DNA from: an uncultured Treponema sp.
Lineage (GTDB): Bacteria > Spirochaetota > Spirochaetia > Treponematales > Treponemataceae
Length of the DNA stretch: 64,000 nt
Direction: 5' to 3'
NCBI GenBank assembly: GCA_900317625.1
Contig: ONHK01000007.1
Span: 1 to 64,000 of the forward strand
The translations under genes and the position numbers were made by a program. Positions 15,807 through 23,648 of the stretch are shown here, in pieces. A model generated the notes under the pieces. The model was not told the DNA's origin. It saw nothing but the letters and a program-made list of their open reading frames with translations, and did no database searches. Position 1 is the stretch's first letter. Each line of letters starts with the position of its first letter.

Positions 15807-16637
15807 TCATTCTTCAATCTGAATTTGAATCGGGCAATGGTCGCTTCCTGTTACATCTGAAAGAATTGTTGAAGAAACGACTTTGTTTTCATAATTTTTG
15901 TGAACGCACCAATAATCAATGCGCCACCCGATATTTTTTTCACGCGCATGGAATCTGTAGCTCCACCATGTATACTGCTTTGGCTCCTTGTTGAATTTTC
16001 TGAATGTGTCAACGTAACCGGCGTTCAGAAAACTTGTGAACCATTCGCGTTCCTGCGGAAGATAGCCCGGATTTTTTTCATTTGTAGAAGGATTTGCCAA
16101 GTCAATCGGAGTGTGGGCAACATTATAGTCTCCGCCAAGGACAACGTTAAAACCGGTAGCAACAAGTTCATCACATTTTTTTAGAATCGCATTGTTAAAC
16201 GCAAGTTTATATTCAAGGCGCGCTCCCGCTTCCTGACTGTTTGGAAAATACGCGCTGATTACGGCAATTTTTCCAAATTTTGCAATTGTAACGCGGCCTT
16301 CGTCGTCAAAAAGTTCATTTCCTAAAGTTTCAACAGAATCTGGCCTTTTCTTGCTATAAATTGCAGTTCCGCTATATCCGGCTTTTTTTGCGCTGCTGAA
16401 CGAGGAATAATATCTTTGGCAATCGTCAAAAAGTCCTGCGCCACCAGAAGAACCGGAAAGCACAGAAGAGGCGTTTTCTCCATAAGGCGGAGCAATCAGA
16501 TTTTCAGAAAGTTGTGCCGGGTTCGCCTTTGTTTCCTGAATGCATACAACATCCGCACCGCAAGAAGCTAGCCAGTTCAAAAAGCCTTTTTTTTCAACAG
16601 CTCTGATTCCGTTCACATTCCAAGAAATTATGTTCAT
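15807..16637 (-). CDS. xth: Exodeoxyribonuclease III (AP endonuclease)
   Basis: A 276-residue member of the ExoIII/APE1 endonuclease-exonuclease-phosphatase family, which cuts DNA at abasic sites and trims 3' blocks in base-excision repair. All catalytic motifs are present: N7 (ISWNVNGIRA), E35 (CIQETKA), the D-x-N of GGDYNVAHTPIDLANP, W/R region RIDYW, and the terminal GSDHCPI with the catalytic Asp-His. Length is normal. It is a single minus-strand gene whose 5' end faces the pan operon across a 222-bp gap. Confidence 0.92.
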   Translation of the reverse strand: MNIISWNVNGIRAVEKKGFLNWLASCGADVVCIQETKANPAQLSENLIAPPYGENASSVLSGSSGGAGLFDDCQRYYSSFSSAKKAGYSGTAIYSKKRPDSVETLGNELFDDEGRVTIAKFGKIAVISAYFPNSQEAGARLEYKLAFNNAILKKCDELVATGFNVVLGGDYNVAHTPIDLANPSTNEKNPGYLPQEREWFTSFLNAGYVDTFRKFNKEPKQYTWWSYRFHAREKNIGWRIDYWCVHKNYENKVVSSTILSDVTGSDHCPIQIQIEE

Positions 16638-16859
16638 TTTATGTCCTTAAAAAATTTTCTGTATTATTTTTCGATATTTAATTGTAGCAAAAAAACAGCA
16701 AATTACGCAAATTCTTATTTTCTATTTACCCACAGGAAAAAAATCGCTAAACTGAGTTCGAACAGTTACCCAAAAGGAATTGATTCACCGCGGAAGAGCA
16801 ATATTTTCCGCAAAAACAAAGCTCTTTTACAAAAGACTTGATCTAAAAGGACAGGTACT
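16638..16859 (+). promoter_or_regulatory. Leader region of the pantothenate operon
   Basis: No gene is seen. Arms AAGAGC/GCTCTT around 16794-16834 can pair into a weak hairpin ending in a short T-run, followed by an AAAGGACAGG ribosome-binding region before the panB ATG. The operon promoter should lie here, but I could not pick one convincing -35/-10 pair. The hairpin may be an attenuator or simply fortuitous. Confidence 0.3.
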
Positions 16860-17639
16860 ATGACTTCTCTTGATTTTTTTAAGTACAAAACGGAAAAACA
16901 CAAAATTTCCATGGTAACGTGCTACGACACAACTTTTGCGCGTCTTGTGGAAAAAACAAACGTTGACTGCATTCTTATAGGCGACAGCCTGAGCATGGTC
17001 ATGCACGGCGAAAACACAACAATTCCTGCAAAAATGGAATGGATGGAAGAACACACAAGAAGCGTGCGGAACGGAACCCAAAAATACATTGTTTCGGACA
17101 TGCCATTTTTAAGCACGCGGAAAGGCATTGAATTTGCGACAGACTGCGCCGGAAAACTTCTTGTTGCCGGAGCAAACTGTGTAAAAATTGAAGGAATTTT
17201 CGGTCAGGAAGAAATTATCCGCCATCTGGTTTTAAGCGGAATCCCGGTCATGAGCCATTTGGGACTTACCCCGCAGTTTTTTCAGGCTTTTGGCGGACAC
17301 AAAATGCAGGGAAAAACTGAAGAAGCCGCGGAAAAAATCCTGGAAGAAGCAAAACTCGCGGAAAAATCAGGCTGCGTGGCAATCGTTCTAGAATGTATTC
17401 CTTGTGAACTCGCAAAAAAAATAACTGAAACAGTAAAAATTCCAACAATCGGAATCGGGGCAGGAGCAGAAACAGACGGTCAGGTTCTTGTGCTTCAGGA
17501 TATGCTCGGAATGAGCGGATTCCACCCAAGATTCGTTAGACAATATTTGAACGGCGCGGAACTGATAACAAATGCGCTAAACAAATACGCAAAAGATGTC
17601 GCAGAGCAAAATTTTCCAGGACCAGAGGAATCAAAATGA
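16860..17639 (+). CDS. panB: 3-methyl-2-oxobutanoate hydroxymethyltransferase
   Basis: PanB (259 residues) makes ketopantoate from 2-oxoisovalerate and 5,10-methylene-THF, the first step of pantothenate synthesis. Family motifs are MVTCYDTTFARL near the start, the metal-binding IGDSLSMVMHG, MSHLGLTPQ, the catalytic Glu in VLECIP, and the IPTIGIGAGAETDGQVLVLQ phosphate-binding block. Length is normal. It opens the panB-panC-coaC-coaB-coaX-panD operon, and its stop overlaps the panC start (ATGA). Confidence 0.95.
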   Translation: MTSLDFFKYKTEKHKISMVTCYDTTFARLVEKTNVDCILIGDSLSMVMHGENTTIPAKMEWMEEHTRSVRNGTQKYIVSDMPFLSTRKGIEFATDCAGKLLVAGANCVKIEGIFGQEEIIRHLVLSGIPVMSHLGLTPQFFQAFGGHKMQGKTEEAAEKILEEAKLAEKSGCVAIVLECIPCELAKKITETVKIPTIGIGAGAETDGQVLVLQDMLGMSGFHPRFVRQYLNGAELITNALNKYAKDVAEQNFPGPEESK

Positions 17640-18391
17640 AAGTAATAACAAAAATCCCAGAATTAAAAGAAATCCGCAAAAATATTCAGAATAAGAAAAT
17701 CGGTTTCGTTCCAACAATGGGCGGACTTCACGCAGGTCATTTAAGCCTTATAAACCGCGCCAAAAACGAAAATGAAATCACAATCGTAAGCGTTTTTCTG
17801 AATCCGACCCAATTCAACGACAAAAAAGATTTGGAAACTTATCCAGCGAATCTAAAAGACGACATTGCGCTCCTTGAAAAATCAAACGTAGACTTTTTAT
17901 TCGCTCCAGATTACACAGAAATGTACCCGGACGACTACAAATACAAAATCACCGAAAATTCATTCTCAAAAATTTTGTGTGGAGCAACCCGCCCCGGACA
18001 TTTTGACGGCGTTCTTACCATTGTAATGAAACTTTTCAACCTTGTGCGCCCGACAAATGCGTATTTTGGCGAAAAAGATTACCAGCAGTACAAACTTTTA
18101 AAAGGAATGGCAGAAGCATTTTTCCTGAACATAAATATAATTCCGTGCCCAATTGTCCGCGAGCCGAATGGACTTGCGCTTTCAAGCCGGAACAGAAAAC
18201 TTTCGCCAGCAGGCCTTGCGCTTGCCCCGAAATTCCACGAGATTCTTGCTTCCAACAAAACCGCCGAGCAAAAAAAATCAGAACTTACACAGGCGGGTTT
18301 TACCGTGGATTACGTTACCGAGCTTGCCGGCCACATTTACGGAGCAGTTTTTCTTGAAAATGTGCGCCTGATTGACAATCTGGAGTTATAA
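17636..18391 (+). CDS. panC: Pantothenate synthetase
   Basis: PanC (251 residues) joins pantoate and beta-alanine with ATP to give pantothenate. The nucleotidyltransferase HIGH-type motif is visible as PTMGGLHAGHLSL, followed by VSVFLNPTQFN, FGEKDYQQ and the KMSKS-like SSRNRKLSP. The protein is somewhat shorter than most PanC (about 280), the loss being at the C-terminal end, but the core is intact. Start and upstream stop overlap as ATGA, so panB and panC are translationally coupled. Confidence 0.93.
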   Translation: MKVITKIPELKEIRKNIQNKKIGFVPTMGGLHAGHLSLINRAKNENEITIVSVFLNPTQFNDKKDLETYPANLKDDIALLEKSNVDFLFAPDYTEMYPDDYKYKITENSFSKILCGATRPGHFDGVLTIVMKLFNLVRPTNAYFGEKDYQQYKLLKGMAEAFFLNINIIPCPIVREPNGLALSSRNRKLSPAGLALAPKFHEILASNKTAEQKKSELTQAGFTVDYVTELAGHIYGAVFLENVRLIDNLEL

Positions 18392-18491
18392 AATTCAAGG
18401 GGAGAAGCCTCTCCCTCGGGCACACTGCGTTGCGTCCTACCCTCTCTTACACAGGACGCTGCCTTCGGCCGTCCTGCATTTTGGAGATTCT
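18392..18491. other. G/C-rich structured spacer inside the CoA operon
   Basis: This 100-base spacer between panC and coaC is much richer in G/C than its surroundings. It can form GGAGA/TCTCC around an AGCC loop, then a second hairpin GGACG-CT-GCC-TTC-GGC-CGTCC. In an operon where the other genes overlap or nearly touch, this is out of place and may be a small interspersed repeat or an RNA-processing signal. GGAG at 18483 also serves coaC as ribosome-binding site. Confidence 0.5.
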
Positions 18492-19043
18492 ATGAAAAAA
18501 AATATTTTGCTTCATGTTTCAGGCTCAATTTCCGCATACAAATCCTGCGCGCTAATAAGCCTTTTAAAAAAACATGAATACAACGTGCGCGTAACCGCAA
18601 CAAAATCCGCGTTAAAATTTGTCGGAAAAGCCAGTTTTGAAGGTTTAAGCCACAACAAACTGGAAACAAAAATGTTCAATAATTCAGATCCTATTCCGCA
18701 CATAAATCTTGCGCAAAACTGGGCGGATTTAATAATAAGCTATCCGTGCAGCGCAAACACAATAAACCGTCTTGCCGCGGGGCTTGCAGATGATTTATTC
18801 GGGGCAGTCTGCCTTGCAAATAATTTTGAAAAACCGCTTCTGATTTCTCCTGCAATGAACACACAAATGTTCCTTCATCCAAGCGTTCAGGAAAACCTGA
18901 AAAAACTGGAAAATTGGGGCGCAAAAATTCTTCCGACAGAAAGTGGCGAACTTGCATGCGGATCAACTGGAATCGGCAGGCTTATTTCCCCGGAAAAAGC
19001 ATTTGAATTTATAGAAGAATATTTCACTGAATGTAAAAATTAG
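18492..19043 (+). CDS. coaC: Phosphopantothenoylcysteine decarboxylase (stand-alone flavoprotein)
   Basis: I start at the ATG at 18492 (after GGAG, 5 nt spacing), giving 183 residues; a longer frame upstream runs through the structured spacer and is not credible. The protein is an HFCD-type flavoprotein: LLHVSGSISAYKSCALI (FMN phosphate loop), the HINLAQNWAD segment with the active-site His, the ANTINRLAAGLADDL helix and PAMNTQMFLHP (PxMNxxMW-like motif). It decarboxylates phosphopantothenoylcysteine to phosphopantetheine. In most bacteria it is fused to CoaB; here the two are separate adjacent genes. Confidence 0.88.
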   Translation: MKKNILLHVSGSISAYKSCALISLLKKHEYNVRVTATKSALKFVGKASFEGLSHNKLETKMFNNSDPIPHINLAQNWADLIISYPCSANTINRLAAGLADDLFGAVCLANNFEKPLLISPAMNTQMFLHPSVQENLKKLENWGAKILPTESGELACGSTGIGRLISPEKAFEFIEEYFTECKN

Positions 19044-19052
19044 GAAGTCAAC

Positions 19053-19721
19053 ATGAAAATTCTTATTACAGGCGGCGGAACTTGTGAACCAATTGATTCT
19101 GTGCGATACATTACGAATTTTTCAACTGGAAAAACCGCATCATTTCTTGCAGATTTTTTTTGCTCAAAAAATCACGAAGTAACCGTTCTGATTGCAGAAA
19201 ATGCGCAAAAACCAAAAAATGCAAAAATTCTTACATACAAAACCTTTTCAGATTTGCAGAAAATTCTTAAAAAAGAATGTACAGATTCAAATTACGATGC
19301 GGTAATCCACGCGGCGGCAGTCAGCGACTATTGCGTTAAAGAAATTTCTGTGGACGGAAAGATTTTTCCAGCTGGTGAAATCTCAAAAATTCCTTCCGGC
19401 AAAAATATTTTGTTAAAAATGCAGAAAAACCCAAAACTTCTTTACAAAATAAAACTGTGGGGCGGAAAACAGACAAAAGTTGTGGCGTTCAAATTAACAA
19501 GCGGCGCAACAGATGCAGAACAACAAAACGCCGTCCATAAAATCTTTTTCGCAGAAAAAGATTTTGCCCCGGATTTTGTTGTTCAAAATGATAAATCAGA
19601 AATAACCGAAACAGAACATCTGTGCAAAATCTACAAAAATTCTGATAAAATAATAGCAAAAACCAAAAACCTTCAGGAACTCGCAGAATCCTTGAACAAA
19701 ATCATTGAGGAAAAATTATGA
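19053..19721 (+). CDS. coaB: Phosphopantothenate-cysteine ligase (stand-alone)
   Basis: A 222-residue CoaB: it couples phosphopantothenate with cysteine, supplying the CoaC substrate. It has the Rossmann-type start ILITGGGTCEPIDSVRYITN, the family hallmark FSTGKTASFLADFF, the AAVSDYCVKE block and VAFKLTSG-x-TD, followed by FVVQND. The order coaC then coaB as separate genes differs from the usual fused coaBC (dfp). The stop overlaps the coaX start (ATGA), linking ligase and kinase translation. Confidence 0.87.
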   Translation: MKILITGGGTCEPIDSVRYITNFSTGKTASFLADFFCSKNHEVTVLIAENAQKPKNAKILTYKTFSDLQKILKKECTDSNYDAVIHAAAVSDYCVKEISVDGKIFPAGEISKIPSGKNILLKMQKNPKLLYKIKLWGGKQTKVVAFKLTSGATDAEQQNAVHKIFFAEKDFAPDFVVQNDKSEITETEHLCKIYKNSDKIIAKTKNLQELAESLNKIIEEKL

Positions 19722-20488
19722 TATTGACTTTAGACGTGGGAAACACTCAGATAACTGGCGGACTTTTTGAAAACGACAGACTTGTTTTGCAATTCAGAAG
19801 CGCAACCAAGGCAAACTCAAGCTCGGATGAAATCGGGATTTTTTTGCGTTCTGTGCTCCGGGAAAACGGATTTGACTGGCAGCAGATTCAAAAAATCGGA
19901 ATTTGCAGCGTTGTTCCGGCAATAAATTATTCACTTTCCAGCGCAATTACAAAATATTTCAAAAAAGAATCAGTTTTTGTTCAGGCTGGAATAAAAACCG
20001 GGCTAAAACTCAAATATTCAAATCCAAAAGAAATCGGTGCGGATAGAATCGCCGGCGCAATCGGAGCAACAAATCTTTTTACGGAACAAAATATAATCAT
20101 TGTTGACATGGGAACTGCCACAACCGTTGACTGCATCACAAAAAACAAGGAATATCTTGGCGGCGCGATTCTTCCGGGATTAAAAATAAGCGCAGACGCA
20201 TTGGCAAATGGAACGGCAAAACTTCCTTCTGTGGAAATTGCAAAACCGGAACACATTTGCGGAACCACAACAATCGAAGCGATTCAAAACGGACTTTATT
20301 TTGGAAATGCTGGCGCGATAAAGGAAATCCTGTATCTTTTCAAGAAAAATGTATTTAAAGGCGAGGAAACTTTTATCATCGGAACAGGCGGTTTTTCCAG
20401 AATTTTTGACGAATACCACCTTTTTGACACAATCTGCCCGGAACTTGTTCTTTTGGGCGTAAAAAAAGCCGTAGAAATGAACAGCTAA
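19718..20488 (+). CDS. coaX: Type III pantothenate kinase
   Basis: CoaX (256 residues) phosphorylates pantothenate, the entry step to CoA. The ASKHA-fold motifs are clear: LDVGNTQITGGLFE (phosphate 1), GADRIAGAIGATN with the catalytic Asp, VDMGTATTVDCI (phosphate 2) and GGAILPGL. Type III enzymes need a monovalent cation and escape feedback by CoA. Length is normal. It lies between coaB (4-nt overlap) and panD (18 nt). Confidence 0.93.
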   Translation: MILTLDVGNTQITGGLFENDRLVLQFRSATKANSSSDEIGIFLRSVLRENGFDWQQIQKIGICSVVPAINYSLSSAITKYFKKESVFVQAGIKTGLKLKYSNPKEIGADRIAGAIGATNLFTEQNIIIVDMGTATTVDCITKNKEYLGGAILPGLKISADALANGTAKLPSVEIAKPEHICGTTTIEAIQNGLYFGNAGAIKEILYLFKKNVFKGEETFIIGTGGFSRIFDEYHLFDTICPELVLLGVKKAVEMNS

Positions 20489-20506
20489 AATCTTTAGGAG
20501 CAAAAA

Positions 20507-20860
20507 ATGGAAATCACAGTTTTAAAGGCAAAACTTCACCGCGCTACAGTAACAGACGCAAATTTGAATTACGAAGGTTCAATCAGCATAGACACAGAAC
20601 TTTGCAAAAAAGCAGGAATGCACAACTGGGAAAAAGTTGATATTTTAAACGTGAACAACGGAGAACGCTTTTCGACTTACATAATTCCGGGCAAAAAAGG
20701 CGAAATCTGCCTGAATGGAGCGGCCGCTCGAAAAGCCTGCCCCGGCGACAAAGTAATAATCGTAACATATACAAAAATTGAAGAATCAAAGGCAGACGAC
20801 TGGAATCCAAAAATCGTTTTGCTAAACGAAGACAATTCTATAAAAGCCGTAAAAAATTAA
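20507..20860 (+). CDS. panD: Aspartate 1-decarboxylase proenzyme
   Basis: PanD (117 residues) makes beta-alanine for PanC. The self-cleavage site Gly24-Ser25 is visible in YEGSISID, the Ser becoming the pyruvoyl cofactor; KLHRATVT, the GERFSTYIIPG loop and LNGAAARKACPGDKVIIV are conserved. Length is normal. It closes the CoA operon, and its TAA stop overlaps the first base of the 200-bp structured element that follows, which may end the transcript. Confidence 0.95.
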   Translation: MEITVLKAKLHRATVTDANLNYEGSISIDTELCKKAGMHNWEKVDILNVNNGERFSTYIIPGKKGEICLNGAAARKACPGDKVIIVTYTKIEESKADDWNPKIVLLNEDNSIKAVKN

Positions 20861-21059
20861 GTTTGAATTTTGAGTTTTATAAATTGTGGAAATCGCTTTC
20901 GCCAGATTTTCAATTTGCTCCAGACGGTTGAGCTCGCGCTACGCTTGTAAAAATCTGGGTGCTGCGCACTTTAATTGGTTCAATCGCTCAAAGTCTTCAC
21001 AAATTAAAAACTCTGGCTACGCTTTTATCTCTTTTTCATTAAAACTCAAAATTCAAACT
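20860..21059 (+). repeat. Interspersed nested-palindrome element, copy 1
   Basis: This copy starts at the panD stop codon. Outer arms AGTTTGAATTTTGAGTTTT (20860-20878) and AAAACTCAAAATTCAAACT (21041-21059) are a perfect 19-bp inverted repeat. Inside are a second stem (CCAGA...AATTTG with its complement), a third stem (GAC-GG-TTGAGC/GCTCAA-AGTC) and two small hairpins, one of them GTGC-TGC-GCAC. Three more full copies lie at 25333, 36845 and 54257. Orientation here (CCAGACGG on +) is the same as that of panD. Confidence 0.8.
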
Positions 21060-21078
21060 AAAAATCTTAATGTTTTTC

Positions 21079-21122
21079 TTGACAGCAGATTAGCTTCATA
21101 TTATTATATGAACAGTTGTTCA
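21079..21122 (+). promoter_or_regulatory. Promoter and ArsR-type operator of the zinc/cadmium operon
   Basis: TTGACA (21079-21084), 17 bp, TATTAT (21102-21107) form a near-consensus promoter. Overlapping the start point is the inverted repeat TGAACA-GT-TGTTCA (21109-21122), preceded by ATA: this is the half-site pattern of SmtB/CzrA-type operators (TGAA-N6-TTCA). A repressor bound here would block RNA polymerase until metal releases it. Confidence 0.75.
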
Positions 21123-21155
21123 AGTGAATAACAAACACAAATCAAAGGAAAATTT

Positions 21156-21467
21156 ATGGACAAACAGGAAATTCTGGAAAAAATGCCAGATGAGGACACT
21201 TTGTTTGATCTTGCAGAACTTTTTAAGATTTTCGGTGATTCAACACGAATAAAAATTCTTTTTGTTCTTCTTGACAACGAAATGCCTGTAAACGCAATTG
21301 CGGATGCGCTCGGAATGACTCAGTCCGCAGTAAGTCATCAGCTGCGTATTCTAAAAACAAACGGACTTGTAAAATTTGCACGCGATGGAAAATCGCTGAT
21401 TTACTCGCTTGCCGATGCGCATGTACATTCAATTCTTGCGCAGGGGCTGGATCATATCGGGGAATAA
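21156..21467 (+). CDS. ArsR/SmtB-family metal-responsive repressor
   Basis: A 103-residue winged-helix regulator. The DNA-reading helix is in MTQSAVSHQLRILKTNGLVK, preceded by FKIFGDSTRIKILFVLLDNE. Near the C-terminus, DAHVHSILAQGLDHI supplies the Asp/His residues of the alpha-5 zinc site used by SmtB/CzrA (D-x-H...H), while the ELFK-x-FGDSTR helix lacks the CVC arsenic site. It is therefore most likely a Zn/Cd/Co sensor. It is followed 11 nt later by the metal-pump gene and preceded by an operator with the right half-sites, so it should autoregulate the operon. Confidence 0.87.
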   Translation: MDKQEILEKMPDEDTLFDLAELFKIFGDSTRIKILFVLLDNEMPVNAIADALGMTQSAVSHQLRILKTNGLVKFARDGKSLIYSLADAHVHSILAQGLDHIGE

Positions 21468-21478
21468 AAGGAGCTATT

Positions 21479-23548
21479 ATGGAACACGAACACATTGAAC
21501 ACAAGGAAGAGGAAAATTCTTGCGGCTGCAAATGTTGCTCTTCGCATGAATCTCAGCAGGAAAAAAAGGCGATACACGACCATGAGCACGAACACGAGGA
21601 AGAAGAAATTTCTTTATCAAGAATTATTGCCGCCGGAATTCTTCTTGTTGTAGGCGAAATTCTTGAACGGATAAAAATTTCAGATTTTATTCAGAATATC
21701 CAGGGAATTGATTTATACCAGCAGTACATTTTTATCGGCGTTTGTCTTGTCGCATATCTTTTGGTTGGTTATGGAGTTGTAAAAAGCGCAATCAAAAATC
21801 TTTTCCACGGTGAAATTTTTGATGAGAAATTTCTGATGTCGGTTGCATCGTTAGGCGCGGTTTGCGTTGGTCAGCTTCCAGAAGCAGTTGCAATCATGTT
21901 TTTTTATCAGATTGGAGAACGTTTTGAAGATTATGCGGTTGACAAATCCGAAAAATCAATTGACGCACTTATGGAAATCCGCCCGGACACAGCAAATGTA
22001 ATCCGCGACGGAAAAGAAATCAACGTAAAAGCTGAAGAAGTTCAAATCGGTGAAACAATTATTGTAAAACCCGGCGAACGAATTCCAGTTGACGGAATAA
22101 TTTCAAAAGGAACATCTTTTGTTGACAATTCAGCCATCACCGGAGAATCCGTTCCTGTGGAAATTTCCTGTGGCTCAGAAGTTTTTTCCGGCGCAATCAA
22201 CAAAAATTCTGTAATCGAAATAAAAACAACGCGCCTCTCAACTGATTCAGCCGCTTCAAGAATCATAAAAATGGTTGAATTCTCTAGCGAAAAAAAGACA
22301 AAAACTGAACGGTTCATCACAAGATTCAGCAAAATCTACACTCCGGCAGTCTGTGCACTTGCGGTTGCGGTTGCAATAATTCCATCTGTAATCATCGGAC
22401 TTTCAAAAGGTGAATGGCAATGGTCAACATGGATTTACAGGGCAATCACTTTCCTTGTTGTTTCTTGTCCATGCGCAATTGTAATTTCTGTGCCGCTGAC
22501 ATTCTTTGGTGGAATCGGAGCTGCCAGCCGGAACGGAATTCTTATGAAAGGTTCATCCGCGGTAGAAGCGCTTTCCAAAACAAAAACCGCAGTTTTTGAC
22601 AAAACAGGAACACTGACAAAAGGCATTTTTGCGGTAAGTGAAATCTGCCCGGCAGACCAGTCGATTTCCAAAGATGCGCTGATTGCACTTGCGGCGCACG
22701 CTGAGGCAAAATCAAACCATCCTGTTGCAAAATCATTAAACGCGGCTCATTCAGGCGAATGTTGTAAAAACCAGAAACTTACACAAGCTGAAGAAATTGC
22801 CGGCCAGGGAATAAAAGTCAACCTGAATGGAAACGAAGTTCTTGCCGGAAATGCAAAACTTATGCAAGAAAATAAAATTCCAGATTTCAATGAAGAAGAT
22901 ACAAAAGAAAAAGCCGGAACAATAATTCATCTTGCAGAAAACGGAAAATATCTTGGTTACATTGTAATCTCAGACCAGATAAAAGATGATGCGAAGGATG
23001 CCATTAAAAATTTGAAAAAAGTCGGTGTTTCAAAAATCGCGATGCTTACCGGAGACAGCAAGAAAGTTGCACAAAAAGCGGCAGAAGAGCTTGGAATCAC
23101 AGATGTCTTTGCGGAACTGCTTCCTCAGGATAAAGTTTCAAAAATTGAAATTCTTCTGGATGAATTAAAAGGCAGCAAAAGAAAAGTCGCTTTTGCAGGA
23201 GACGGAATAAATGACGCTCCAGTTCTTGCCCGCGCTGATGTTGGAATTGCAATGGGTGCGTTAGGTTCGGATGCAGCAATTGAATCAGCAGATGTTGTAA
23301 TAATGACAGACGAGCCTTCTAAAGTCGCAGATTCAATTCTTGTCTCAAAACGAACCATAAGAATTGTTTACCAGAATATTATATTTTCAATTGGAATAAA
23401 AGCGCTGATTATGCTTCTGAATGGAATAGGAGTTGGTTCTATGTGGCTTGCTGTATTTGGAGATGTTGGAGTTTCATTCCTTGCCGTGCTGAATTCAATG
23501 CGCGCACTTGGCTATACAAGTCTAAGAAAAACACACAAGGGAAAATAA
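21479..23548 (+). CDS. zntA: Zn2+/Cd2+/Pb2+-type P1B ATPase
   Basis: A 689-residue heavy-metal exporter of the inner membrane. Its N-terminus lacks the usual ferredoxin-like GxTCxxC domain and instead has a His/Glu/Cys-rich tail (EHEHIEHKEEE; CGCKCC; HDHEHEHEEEE) that can bind zinc. The rest is canonical: TGES dephosphorylation loop, the metal-binding SCPCAIVIS in membrane helix 6, DKTGTLTKG phosphorylation site, the SNHPVAKS (HP) motif and GDGINDAPVLARADVG. CPC with downstream features fits the Zn/Cd/Pb subgroup rather than copper. Regulation is by the adjacent ArsR-type gene. The symbol is assigned by family, not by proven substrate. Confidence 0.88.
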   Translation: MEHEHIEHKEEENSCGCKCCSSHESQQEKKAIHDHEHEHEEEEISLSRIIAAGILLVVGEILERIKISDFIQNIQGIDLYQQYIFIGVCLVAYLLVGYGVVKSAIKNLFHGEIFDEKFLMSVASLGAVCVGQLPEAVAIMFFYQIGERFEDYAVDKSEKSIDALMEIRPDTANVIRDGKEINVKAEEVQIGETIIVKPGERIPVDGIISKGTSFVDNSAITGESVPVEISCGSEVFSGAINKNSVIEIKTTRLSTDSAASRIIKMVEFSSEKKTKTERFITRFSKIYTPAVCALAVAVAIIPSVIIGLSKGEWQWSTWIYRAITFLVVSCPCAIVISVPLTFFGGIGAASRNGILMKGSSAVEALSKTKTAVFDKTGTLTKGIFAVSEICPADQSISKDALIALAAHAEAKSNHPVAKSLNAAHSGECCKNQKLTQAEEIAGQGIKVNLNGNEVLAGNAKLMQENKIPDFNEEDTKEKAGTIIHLAENGKYLGYIVISDQIKDDAKDAIKNLKKVGVSKIAMLTGDSKKVAQKAAEELGITDVFAELLPQDKVSKIEILLDELKGSKRKVAFAGDGINDAPVLARADVGIAMGALGSDAAIESADVVIMTDEPSKVADSILVSKRTIRIVYQNIIFSIGIKALIMLLNGIGVGSMWLAVFGDVGVSFLAVLNSMRALGYTSLRKTHKGK

Positions 23549-23553
23549 AATAT

Positions 23554-23644
23554 TAATTCCGAGTTTTAATTGTTGTGAAACAGCTTGAATAAGCTTTCCG
23601 TGCGCTCATTCAAGCTATCGATTCAGCATAAAAACTCGGAATTA
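23554..23644. terminator. Bidirectional hairpin element between zntA and lysS
   Basis: A perfect 14-bp inverted repeat TAATTCCGAGTTTT (23554-23567) / AAAACTCGGAATTA (23631-23644) closes a 63-nt loop that holds a second stem AGCTTGAAT/ATTCAAGCT. It lies between convergent genes (6 nt from each stop region) and has T-runs on the plus side, so it can end both transcripts. The GAGTTTT/AAAACTC ends match those of the elements at 15540, 20860 and 25333, though the inside differs. Confidence 0.75.
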
Positions 23645-23648
23645 TTTT

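Noticed and set aside
15600..15860. 86-residue frame between the TIGR03546 gene and xth
   Set aside because: It lies in the nested palindrome and overlaps the end of xth; its sequence is explained by the repeat.
18372..18491. Upstream extension of coaC through the G/C-rich spacer
   Set aside because: The extra residues match no CoaC N-terminus and the ATG at 18492 has an SD at the right distance.
20886..21131. Open frame in element copy 1 (peptide with FSICSRRLSS and HFNWFNRSKSS), also seen in copy 2 (25328-25519)
   Set aside because: Copies 3 and 4 have an extra base or early stops in the same frame, while their stems stay paired. The shared peptide reflects conserved DNA/RNA structure, not coding.
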